NCBI GenBank assembly: GCA_030605085.1
Contig: JAUWBH010000021.1
Location: 1 to 47,075, forward strand
From: Promethearchaeota archaeon
GTDB taxonomy: Archaea; Asgardarchaeota; Lokiarchaeia; Sigynarchaeales; SOKP01
DNA length: 47,075 bases
Direction of reading: 5' to 3'
The notes beneath the pieces are model-generated. The model saw only the letters and a list, made by a program, of their open reading frames with translations, was not told where the DNA came from and searched no databases. The translations under genes and the position numbers were made by a program. Below, piece after piece: positions 18,249 to 25,233 of this stretch. How positions within the stretch are numbered: position 1 is the stretch's first letter; every line of letters begins with the position of its first letter.

Positions 18249-18286
18249 GACAGGATTGACTTTTTAATCCGTTGTCTCTTTTTTTT
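18249..18286 (+). terminator. Hairpin followed by T-run
   Basis: GGATT (18253-18257) pairs with AATCC (18266-18270), extended by GAC (18249-18251) and GTC (18274-18276), and a T-rich run follows. No plus-strand gene ends here, so it may end an unannotated RNA covering the G+C-richer patch upstream, or be incidental. Confidence 0.3.
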
Positions 18287-18430
18287 CTTATTTTGTTTTA
18301 CTCTTTTTTCTTCAAAGTTAAATGATATGGTCCATCTTCATGAAAAATTCCTTACAAATAACTTTAGAAGCACTCATTTCTTAATGATAGAGACTTATAG
18401 TATTTAAATAAAGTATTTATAAAAAAAAAT

Positions 18431-18523
18431 CTACTCCATTTGTCTTTCTTTATGCCTTTTTAAGAATTTGTAAGCAAGATCTCTAATATCATTATTGTTT
18501 GGGTCTAATTTGATGGACTTTTT
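18431..18523 (-). pseudogene. TPR-like C-terminal remnant
   Basis: A minus-strand frame ending at TAG (18433-18431) codes for 30 residues reading KKSIKLDPNNNDIRD then LAYKFLKRHKERQME. The KLDPNN motif is typical for the helix end of TPR repeats. Directly upstream the same frame continues with PEV before an in-frame TAA, so it looks like the eroded end of a TPR gene. No start is visible. Confidence 0.3.
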
Positions 18524-18779
18524 TTAAACCTCAGGTTGATGATAATCTTAAATAAAAGAAATTTTAATTTCATTTTCGCTGAATTTTTTTTAGCGAAATT
18601 CACTAAATTTTATATCTACTTCAATTTTTTTTATAAGTATTTAAGTTTTTAAGAATTCTTTCATTATTTTTCAATATTACATGTAGCTATTTAATTATTT
18701 AAATTGTTACTCACAAAAGAATTTCCTTTTTAATCTAAATGTGAAATGTAATTATGTCGTATTATTTTTTATTCTAATT

Positions 18780-19619
18780 CTATTTTTGCAGCTTAATTAT
18801 AGCGATTCCATTATTAATGCTAAAATAATAAGGTTTCTGAACCGGTTTAAAAGGCAAATTCATAGCTTTTTTATACAAACGATTTTGACCAAATCCGAAA
18901 AATATTAGGTTTTGAGCAGTTTTGTTAATTGTTATGAGACAATCGTCTTTCTTAACCGTTGGAACTTCCATAACTATTTCAAAATAACCGTTGTCCTCGC
19001 TAGTTTCCGCGTGTGGCTTGAAAATTTTTACTGGATATTGCTGTAAATGCGATCTAATTACTTTTTCAATCTCAGAGATCATCATTTCACTGAATCTATG
19101 TAAAAATTCTATCTGATGATCTTCGATCGCTTTATTGTAATCCTCCATTGTTCTAAAATAATTTATCCACGCCTCGTAATCCTTGCTAAGAAGGAAATCA
19201 GCCATGGGACGAATGCTACAATTGCGATCTAGATGTCGGATAAAAAGAATGGCGTTTTCAATGCTTTTTTCAGAGTGAAAATCGATCCTTTTCAAATAAT
19301 CGTCAAGAATTATAGCATTTACCACTTCTTTTCGTGGACCATGTCTCGAATACGCGATTAGATTCGTCTTTTTTTTATTTTTTGCTTTTTTCAAAATGCT
19401 TGTAATTTTAATCAGCTTATCTAAAGACATATTACCAAGGGTTTTTGAATTTAAGATTTCTCGATTAGTAGGGGGTGTTCTATTAGGGCTAACGTAAAAA
19501 TTACATTTCTTACAAAAGATTTTAGACCTATTTCTTAAAATATATAATAGTCCTCCACATTTAGGACAATTTTTCCGTTCAATTAATATTTTTATCTCGT
19601 TTAACTGTTGCCTTTGCAT
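18780..19619 (-). CDS. Zinc-ribbon protein of unknown function
   Basis: The 279-residue protein carries a four-Cys zinc ribbon near the start (CPKCG at 18-22, CKKC at 36-39). A basic linker follows, then a mixed helical domain of about 200 residues with HGPRKEVVNAIILDDYLKR, FIRHLDRNCSIRPMAD and RFSEMMISEIEKVIRSH. I do not recognise the main domain. A ribbon joined to a basic segment suggests nucleic-acid binding. The gene is isolated, lies between two copies of the DUF1512 end repeat, and its other neighbour is likewise unrecognised, which suggests accessory or mobile origin. Confidence 0.7.
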   Translation of the reverse strand: MQRQQLNEIKILIERKNCPKCGGLLYILRNRSKIFCKKCNFYVSPNRTPPTNREILNSKTLGNMSLDKLIKITSILKKAKNKKKTNLIAYSRHGPRKEVVNAIILDDYLKRIDFHSEKSIENAILFIRHLDRNCSIRPMADFLLSKDYEAWINYFRTMEDYNKAIEDHQIEFLHRFSEMMISEIEKVIRSHLQQYPVKIFKPHAETSEDNGYFEIVMEVPTVKKDDCLITINKTAQNLIFFGFGQNRLYKKAMNLPFKPVQKPYYFSINNGIAIIKLQK

Positions 19620-19866
19620 AATTTCTATCCTTTCCTCTTTTAATTTTTTTTTAAATTGAATTATAAAACCTTAGTATTTAAAGAAAAATTTGTTCAAACA
19701 TATATTTGCATCTGGAAATATAAAGCCCTTATCTATTTAATTCCTACGTGGAATCAAAGAGAGAGAGGCCGAGATTTGGAACCTGATACTACTGTAGGCA
19801 AAAAATCGAAAAAATCAATCCAAAAGAGAGAAAAGGCTCGGTAAGTAAGAAATTAGTAATGTGACC

Positions 19867-20367
19867 TTATTTAAGTTCCCAATCGCTTAGGTCTAAACCT
19901 TCGTCGCAATGCTCCTTTAACAATAGAATACTATAAACGGTGCTGGTAAACACATTTCGCACGCTTCTAAAAAACGAATCTTTCGAAATCGTACCGTCTT
20001 TCTCCGGAAATATGTTGTCAATTATCACATATCGGTTGTTTTTGAGGTTTAAATTAAAGAAAAAGTTCTTCGTGAGTAAGTACTTCTGCAATTCGATAAA
20101 AAAGCGCTTTTTCTTGTCTCCTTTCAGCACTTTCACGTGTACGGGAGAGATTATAGTGGCGCCGCCTATTTCGATAAAATCTCTATTTTTTGGTTTGGTG
20201 ACCGTTAAGTTTCTACCTCTCGGTCGTCCCGTGGGATCGGTTCCTCCAGGAAACACGAATCGAAATCCAAACTCTAATTTTTCGTCCTTTACATTTCCTC
20301 TCAAAAGATTTTCGTCTAACAAATAATTCTGAATTAAGTCTTTTAATTTAGTCATTTTTGATGACAT
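19867..20367 (-). CDS. Unknown protein, possibly DUF2299-like
   Basis: The 166-residue protein starts MSSKMTKLKDLIQNYLLDE and has alternating strands (LEFGFRFVFPGG, RNLTVTKPKNRDFIEIG) with ISPVHVKVLKG in the middle and a helical end (SFFRSVRNVFTSTVYSIL). This is reminiscent of archaeal DUF2299 proteins, which have a secretion-chaperone-like fold, but I recall the family only roughly. The internal start MTKLKDL four codons in is an alternative. Codon and base use look somewhat less A+T-rich than in the flanking DNA. No operon partner is visible. Confidence 0.55.
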   Translation of the reverse strand: MSSKMTKLKDLIQNYLLDENLLRGNVKDEKLEFGFRFVFPGGTDPTGRPRGRNLTVTKPKNRDFIEIGGATIISPVHVKVLKGDKKKRFFIELQKYLLTKNFFFNLNLKNNRYVIIDNIFPEKDGTISKDSFFRSVRNVFTSTVYSILLLKEHCDEGLDLSDWELK

Positions 20368-20793
20368 CTTATCATAAAAGGTGATTTTACTTATTCAAAT
20401 CGTCTTTTTCTAGTTACGATAATAATTGCTTTTCTTCCATTTATTTGTACCGATAAAAAAAAAAATAAAAAAAAATAAATATTAAAAGAAAAAATTTACC
20501 TGTTCCTATTATACTCTAATCTTAGTCTCATGACATTTAATTTAAATATTTGAGTTGACATACAATTATTATAAAAATCCGAGATTAAGGAATAACTTAA
20601 TGCGTGTTACCAACTAGTAGAAAATCTTTTAACTTTTAACTTTTAACTTGATCTAATGCGACAATGGGTTTAACTTTTAAATTATATAAATGTTTTTAAT
20701 CAAATTATAAAGGTTAAAATGTAGTTAAAAGCAAAAAAAAAAATTAGGTGCGGATGCATAGTAAGCTAATACCTTCAGGCAGTAGTAATTCAC
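20368..20793. other. Intergenic stretch with repeats only
   Basis: The 426 bases hold an A-rich run (about 20455-20478), a TTTTAAC triplet repeat (about 20627-20648) and the second copy of the dispersed repeat (20674 onward). I see no gene. Confidence 0.4.
20674..20725. repeat. Dispersed repeat, copy 2
   Basis: Its first 21 bases (20674-20694) are identical to 13843-13863. Downstream it keeps CAAATTATAAA and GTTAAAATGTAG with about 15 bases fewer than copy 1. Here it lies next to the truncated DUF1512 copy rather than upstream of an acyl-CoA synthetase. Confidence 0.6.
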
Positions 20794-21012
20794 TTAAACG
20801 CCAATCCCTATTGTATTTCCAATTCCAGCGACAATGACTTTAGTTCCTTTTTCAGTTCTTTTTCGTATAGCCATTTTTATCTTTTCTACTATGAGCGGAA
20901 CGGACTGTGTAATTGAACGCTTCATAGTAGTTATTGCGTCTTCTAGGTTTTGCTTACAAATTAATGCGTCTATTGGAATCGTTTTATTAGTCGTAGAGTC
21001 CTCAATATAATA
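20794..21012 (-). pseudogene. Truncated DUF1512 copy (C-terminal about 72 residues)
   Basis: The minus-strand frame encodes the last part of a DUF1512 protein. From about YIED to NTIGIGV it matches the C-terminus of the full gene at 25209 with few amino-acid changes (IPIDALICKQNLEDAITTMK is the same in both). The DNA differs by scattered, mostly synonymous changes, so the copies diverged while coding. Upstream of about 21012 homology ends abruptly; a formal open frame continues to 21054 but those residues are unrelated. The fragment lacks the membrane segment and most of the domain. Confidence 0.85.
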
Positions 21013-21022
21013 TAAAAGAATC

Positions 21023-21586
21023 TTGTATAAGTTGTGGAAGATCGTGAATCGCACGAAGGATACGGTGGTTGCGGGCTTAGTTTCGTCGATTGCCGCTTTA
21101 TGTTCTTACAAAGATAAAGTCACGGTAAGCGAGATCTGTAAGGAATTAAACGTTAAGATGAGCACTATACAGTGGCAAGTTAAAGACAGGATCTTTGAAC
21201 GGCTCAGAATCGAGGGCTTTTCTTCACTGGTAAAATCTTCAGAAATGTTAGTGAGAGTTATGGTCAAGTTAGGGGTGATCGAACCAGAGCATGATGACGA
21301 AGCGGACGCCAATGTCAAGCTTGAGAAAGGCGCTCTTAATGTCGTGGAAGTGAAATTAGGAAACGCCGTTCAAACGTTTAACCATTACGATAACACCGAA
21401 TTTTATTTATTCGCCTTAGCAAACGGGTGCGGTACTAACACGCTCGTAGGCTTAAAAATCTATGAAGAAAAAAGACAAATATTGGTTGTGGACGGTAAAA
21501 TTAGCGAAGGAGTTGACAAGCTGTTCGACCTCGATTGTTTAACGTTTCATTCGAAAGGACCCCCTTTAAGCCAATTGGTCACTTGA
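21023..21586 (+). CDS. TFB-like cyclin-repeat protein, 5'-truncated
   Basis: The frame is open from 21011 and its first usable starts are TTG 21023 and GTG 21044. Residues 10-65 (TKDTVVAGLVSSIAALCSY, KVTVSEICKELNVKMSTIQW) follow the pattern of the last cyclin repeat of archaeal TFB with its helix-turn-helix. The TFB zinc ribbon and first repeat are absent. After residue 85 comes a strand-rich domain I do not recognise (LEKGALNVVEVKLGNAVQTF, RQILVVDGKISEGVDKLFDL). The frame begins exactly where the truncated DUF1512 copy ends on the other strand, so it is probably the 3' part of a larger gene. It may no longer be expressed. Confidence 0.5.
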   Translation: MYKLWKIVNRTKDTVVAGLVSSIAALCSYKDKVTVSEICKELNVKMSTIQWQVKDRIFERLRIEGFSSLVKSSEMLVRVMVKLGVIEPEHDDEADANVKLEKGALNVVEVKLGNAVQTFNHYDNTEFYLFALANGCGTNTLVGLKIYEEKRQILVVDGKISEGVDKLFDLDCLTFHSKGPPLSQLVT

Positions 21587-21619
21587 CAAGACTCTCCTTA
21601 GAGTCGTTCTTTTTTTGTA

Positions 21620-21882
21620 TTACTTCTTATTTTTTTTGTTTTTCTTGTGAGTGCGATCTCTCACTGGCATTGCGTTGGGTCCTCGAACTATTCGATTTTG
21701 GTATAAGTAAACCTGCACAGCATCGTCAATAGATTTAATTTGGTCGTATCTTCTAAAGTCTTGATTAGGAATTTGTATTACCAAACGGAGACATGAAGGA
21801 ATTTCTTTCCTTTGATATAAATAAATGTCTTTATTCCTTCCAGCTTGAGCGTAATGTACTCGTTAACTTTAAATTCCTGCAT
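21620..21882 (-). pseudogene. Frameshifted N-terminal remnant of a lokiarchaeal LRR-type protein
   Basis: From ATG 21882 the frame reads MQEFKVNEYITLKLEG, then KTFIYIKGKKFLHVSVW and a stop. The neighbouring frame continues LVIQIPNQDFRRYDQIKSID and DDAVQVYLYQ, to TAA at 21620-21622. I recall this opening (EFKVNEYITLKLE, IYVKGKKF, IxSIDEA) from lokiarchaeal proteins with leucine-rich repeats. A one-base frameshift and the loss of everything after about 85 residues mark it as a remnant. Confidence 0.55.
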
Positions 21883-21962
21883 TATGAGTCTTTAAATTAA
21901 TTTATAAATAACTGCTATTTCTGTTCTTAGACAATTTTCTAATTACAAAAGACGAGTAAAAA

Positions 21963-22160
21963 GTGAGATTAAGAATGGACGAATATTATCCGGAAAAAGA
22001 TTCTAAAGATTTCGAGCATAGGCGTTCCAAATTTAGATATAAGCTGGATGACAGCTATGAAGACGCGATGGAAACACAGGACAATTACTTGAGGATTTGG
22101 CAGGTAAACCCTTCCTACAAAGACATTAAAAAAGATTTTTTGAATATTTATGACTTTTAG
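21963..22160 (+). CDS. Small charged hypothetical protein
   Basis: A 65-residue frame from GTG 21963, or 61 residues from ATG 21975 (MDEYYPEKDSKDFEHRR). It is rich in Asp, Glu, Lys and Tyr and has no recognised domain. It may be a real small protein or the end of a larger decayed one. Immediately downstream, short coding-looking pieces in other frames support the second view. Confidence 0.35.
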   Translation: MRLRMDEYYPEKDSKDFEHRRSKFRYKLDDSYEDAMETQDNYLRIWQVNPSYKDIKKDFLNIYDF

Positions 22161-22230
22161 GCTAAATCCATAGAACTTAAATTTTAAAAAAATGATCGAT
22201 TAAAGGAAATTCCATCATTTACCGATCACT

Positions 22231-22362
22231 ATGGTAAAAGCTGGATGCAAGAAAATTGAGCGGAGTTTCATACACGAATATGCAAACTCAGAAGTACAAT
22301 TAGGAGGTTTTCCTCGAAATCTTTCAATGATAATATTTAGACTTTTTTACAAGAGGTTTTAA
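22231..22362 (+). CDS. Possible 43-residue small ORF
   Basis: ATG 22231 opens a 43-codon frame beginning MVKAGCKKIERSFIHEYANS and ending FRLFYKRF. It overlaps another partial open frame (KEIPSFTDHYGKSWMQEN). No family is recognised, and it may be part of decayed DNA upstream of the endonuclease gene. Confidence 0.2.
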   Translation: MVKAGCKKIERSFIHEYANSEVQLGGFPRNLSMIIFRLFYKRF

Positions 22363-22427
22363 GCGAACAAAACTCTGATATAAAAATATTCAAGGAGATT
22401 TTAAGGGAAAATCTATATAAAAGTACA

Positions 22428-24065
22428 ATGGTTAGCATAAATGAAAAATCTAAATTAATAAAGATTATCCAAAAGGAGCCACTTACAGAAGAAGATAAAG
22501 AAGAATTAAGACAAATACTAAGCAAACTTCCTTCTGAAGAATTGAAATCGTTATTGGGTAAGGAATATGAGCTATTTACTAAAAATCTTTGGTCCGAGGC
22601 GATGCCGCTCTTTGTAATTATGGGCAAGGTGCAATTTTTTGGTGAAGACAAAAAATCTGTTTCAAGGGCAGAGCTTAATAGTCGAAATTCTGAAGGTGAA
22701 GAAGAAATTGCCCATTACAATAAGTGGTTAACAGATAACATTAAAAATTACATAAAGAATCTCGATAATAGAATCAAGTTCTTGTTTAAGCCTTATAAAA
22801 CTTTCAAAGGAATGAATGACCTTTTCGAATTAGGATTTAATTACATTAAAGACCAAAGGTTGTCAAAACACGCTAAGAAGGTAATCGCTAAAAGCGTATT
22901 GAATGAAATGAGGAAAAATTTCAAACAAAAAGTTCAAGAATGGAGTGAAAAACTAAAGGACCCCGATTTAATTAAATTGCTTATAAAGGCTCAAAATGAC
23001 ATCCTTAAGTTCATTGACGATTATGAGACAAGGTTCAAGCCAAAACCAACACCGAGAAGCCAAATTTATAATCATCATCCAAATTTCAAGGTTAACTACT
23101 TTTCAAAGATTACTAATGTCGAGCAAGCTAGAATGTTGGGATTTTTGCTCGCTGACGGTTGTATTTCTATAGAGCACAAAAAGTCAGGGAATTATTATAG
23201 AATAGAGCTTACTCTACAAAGAGCGGATGAAGAAGTTCTTCATGATTTGTGTAATGAACTTGGTCTTGATCCTAAATATATTTACCCGTTTGATGCTTAT
23301 TGTAATTTTGATCAAAAAGCATATCCAATGAGTCAGATAAAATGGACGAGTAATGATATGGCTGAGGATTTAATAAAATTAGGAATGAAATACGAGTTTG
23401 ACGATAAAAAGGGACATAGGGTAAAGGTTCCAAAGCTTCCTGATTTGGGAAGCGAAGAATTGAATTTGGCCCTACTCTTCGGATTTTACGAGGGAGATGG
23501 CAACCTTGGCTCAACGAAGGACGAAAATGGTGAAATAAAGTTTATAGGTCCTACAGTCTCATCGTCTAATTATGAATTTTTATCTCAAATAAAAAAAATT
23601 TTTAATCTTAAATACAAAATACAACCAAAATCTTCAGAAACATACAATTATAGAAAGAACATGATCGTAAAGAGTGAAGTATATACGCTTTATTTAGGAA
23701 CGGAACTTTTCTCGAAAATGTTAAAGGCTTATTCGGGCGGTCTTAAAAGAAAAAGAGTGTCCCTTGAATTTCTTGAGAAGTATGGCGTCTCTCCTGTAAG
23801 GCGTTGGTTAATAGAAGTTCTTCCGAAAGAGAAATTACAACAGATGTTAGAATTCTTGTCTCCTACTTTTATCGCAAAGACATTAGGGGTATCTCTAAGG
23901 ACAATAACTCGCCTCGCTGAAGATTATGGTATTGAAATAAAACAAGCCAGTTATTATAAAAGCATTCAGAATTCAATCCGTTTTCACGGAGAATCTTCTC
24001 AGTATTTCAAAGATTTTGATACACGGCCAAAATTTTTAGGAAATTTAGGAAAATTTGAAAATTAG
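22428..24065 (+). CDS. Free-standing LAGLIDADG-type homing endonuclease
   Basis: The 545-residue protein has the two LAGLIDADG-type helices in RMLGFLLADGCIS (about residue 240) and LLFGFYEGDGNLG (about 350), each with the catalytic acidic residue. About 220 helical residues precede them, and a helix-turn-helix-like PTFIAKTLGVSLRTITRLAEDYG lies near residue 485. There is no intein splice junction and no host gene around it, so it is free-standing, not intein-borne. Such enzymes cut long DNA sites and promote their own spread. It is intact, unlike its neighbours, which fits recent arrival or continued activity. Confidence 0.85.
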   Translation: MVSINEKSKLIKIIQKEPLTEEDKEELRQILSKLPSEELKSLLGKEYELFTKNLWSEAMPLFVIMGKVQFFGEDKKSVSRAELNSRNSEGEEEIAHYNKWLTDNIKNYIKNLDNRIKFLFKPYKTFKGMNDLFELGFNYIKDQRLSKHAKKVIAKSVLNEMRKNFKQKVQEWSEKLKDPDLIKLLIKAQNDILKFIDDYETRFKPKPTPRSQIYNHHPNFKVNYFSKITNVEQARMLGFLLADGCISIEHKKSGNYYRIELTLQRADEEVLHDLCNELGLDPKYIYPFDAYCNFDQKAYPMSQIKWTSNDMAEDLIKLGMKYEFDDKKGHRVKVPKLPDLGSEELNLALLFGFYEGDGNLGSTKDENGEIKFIGPTVSSSNYEFLSQIKKIFNLKYKIQPKSSETYNYRKNMIVKSEVYTLYLGTELFSKMLKAYSGGLKRKRVSLEFLEKYGVSPVRRWLIEVLPKEKLQQMLEFLSPTFIAKTLGVSLRTITRLAEDYGIEIKQASYYKSIQNSIRFHGESSQYFKDFDTRPKFLGNLGKFEN

Positions 24066-24157
24066 TTAGCAAATTAAAAAACTTGAAAGGGCTATTTTTT
24101 AAATAGTTAATAAAGTCGATATATTTTAATCTATAATTTACCATTTTGATAATAAAG

Positions 24158-24901
24158 ATGAATTGTATTATCGTTAAAGGTCGGAAAATTAAATTAAATC
24201 CTAAAAATCCCGTCTTATATTTAGGCGGCATGTTAATAGACGATATTGCGAAAGATGTTACATTTTCTATTGATGTCTCTAAAATCGTAGATTTACGTTT
24301 AAACGGGAATAATTTGTCTAAAATTAATGGCATTACAGGCTTTACGAGATTAAAAGAGTTATATTTCGACGCAAATAAGATTGTGAAAATAAGCGGCTTA
24401 AACCATTTGAAAAATTTAAAAATCTTGGTTCTCTCTTGCAATAAAATACGAGAAATTGAAGGTCTGGACAATTTATATAACCTAACAGATCTATCGTTAA
24501 AGTTAAACGAAATCTCTGAGATTAAAAACCTTGGGCATCTTACAAGTCTAAAAGAACTAAACTTTAAGGCTAAAAAAATTTCAGAGATTAAAGGGCTTGA
24601 TACACTTGTCAATTTAAAGTACTTGTTTCTTGGAGGGAATAATATCGCTGAAATTAAGGGGCTTAATAATCTCGTTAATTTAGAATTCCTCTCGCTCAGA
24701 AGAAACAATCTAAGAGAACTTAAAGGTCTTGAGAAATTATATAAGTTAGAAAAACTTGATTTAAGTGACAACAACATATCTGATTTGGAAAGTATAGATT
24801 CTTTATCTAATCTAAAATTGCTATTCTTGTCAAATAATCCAATTTCAAAGAAAAAAGCAAAAGAATTTTGCGAAAAACATAATATCAAATTATTTATGTA
24901 A
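24158..24901 (+). CDS. Leucine-rich-repeat (SDS22-like) protein
   Basis: From ATG 24158 the protein has 247 residues. After about 45 N-terminal residues come eight repeats of 22 residues with the pattern LxxLxLxxNxIxxIxGLxxLxN, then a cap (FLSNNPISKKKAKEFCEKH). This is the LRR_4/SDS22-like type that forms a curved binding surface for proteins. No signal peptide or membrane segment is present, so it is likely cytoplasmic. A four-residue longer version from TTG 24146 is possible. A long antisense open frame here is a by-product of the repeat codons. LRR proteins of this type are common in Asgard archaea. Confidence 0.85.
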   Translation: MNCIIVKGRKIKLNPKNPVLYLGGMLIDDIAKDVTFSIDVSKIVDLRLNGNNLSKINGITGFTRLKELYFDANKIVKISGLNHLKNLKILVLSCNKIREIEGLDNLYNLTDLSLKLNEISEIKNLGHLTSLKELNFKAKKISEIKGLDTLVNLKYLFLGGNNIAEIKGLNNLVNLEFLSLRRNNLRELKGLEKLYKLEKLDLSDNNISDLESIDSLSNLKLLFLSNNPISKKKAKEFCEKHNIKLFM

Positions 24902-25208
24902 ATAGTTCACTATCTACACATAAAAGTTTACACCTCTTATGATCTTAATTATTTTGTTTAATTCGTCGTTAAATTATGTTTAATTATGTTTAATTAATAA
25001 AAAACCATTCCTATCTTGTCGGAATAGCTCCTCGTTCAAGGAGGGTTTTAAACAATAAAATCTTTAGTAAAAATAAGAAAATTTCTAGTAAAAATAAGAA
25101 AAAAATAAGAAAATATAATTATGGTGAATTTGAAATTCTCGAAAACTCTTTTGAATTGAATGATTGTTATTGAAAAAGAAGATTTTAAAAAAATAAAATA
25201 TCTTCTAA
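24902..25208. other. Intergenic, low-complexity with short tandem repeats
   Basis: The region contains TTTAATTATG-type repeats (about 24950-24990), two copies of TAGTAAAAATAAGAAA (25065-25080 and 25086-25101) and a short hairpin (CTCCT/AGGAG near 25028-25043). I see no gene. Confidence 0.4.
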
Positions 25209-25233
25209 TTATACGCCAATCCCTATTGTATTT
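25209..25233 (-). repeat. DUF1512 3'-end repeat, copy 3 (in the intact gene)
   Basis: The last 25 bases of the intact gene, with one difference (T for A at 25212) from the copies at 18101 and 20794. Confidence 0.75.

Larger units (their letters stand above)
17803..18779. other. 977-base gap with gene remnants and a structured patch
   Basis: No intact gene is visible. The stretch holds a direct 16-base repeat (18021-18036 and 18041-18056), a 25-base copy of a DUF1512 gene end (18101-18125), a patch at about 18175-18280 richer in G+C than its surroundings that ends in a hairpin plus T-run, and a short TPR-like remnant on the minus strand (18431-18523). The rest is A+T-rich sequence without recognisable content. 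It looks like the left part of a decayed, rearranged region. Confidence 0.5.

Noticed and set aside
18534..18585. C/D-box-like pair (TGATGA and CTGA) suggesting a guide sRNA
   Set aside because: Internal D' and C' boxes are missing and such short motifs are common by chance in this DNA.
19656..19844. Plus-strand 62-residue frame between the zinc-ribbon and DUF2299-like genes
   Set aside because: No motif and an odd composition; it overlaps the presumed upstream region of the zinc-ribbon gene.
22428..24065. LAGLIDADG gene as an intein or intron-encoded enzyme
   Set aside because: No splice-junction residues, no split host protein and no rRNA or tRNA sequence flank it.
24007..24888. Long antisense open frame (293 residues) opposite the LRR gene and the end of the endonuclease gene
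   Set aside because: The periodic LRR codons keep the reverse frame free of stops; its translation is Ser/Phe/Leu-rich without any domain, and the plus strand explains the sequence.
25065..25101. Repeats as a possible CRISPR array
   Set aside because: Only two low-complexity 16-base units five bases apart; no spacers and no cas genes.
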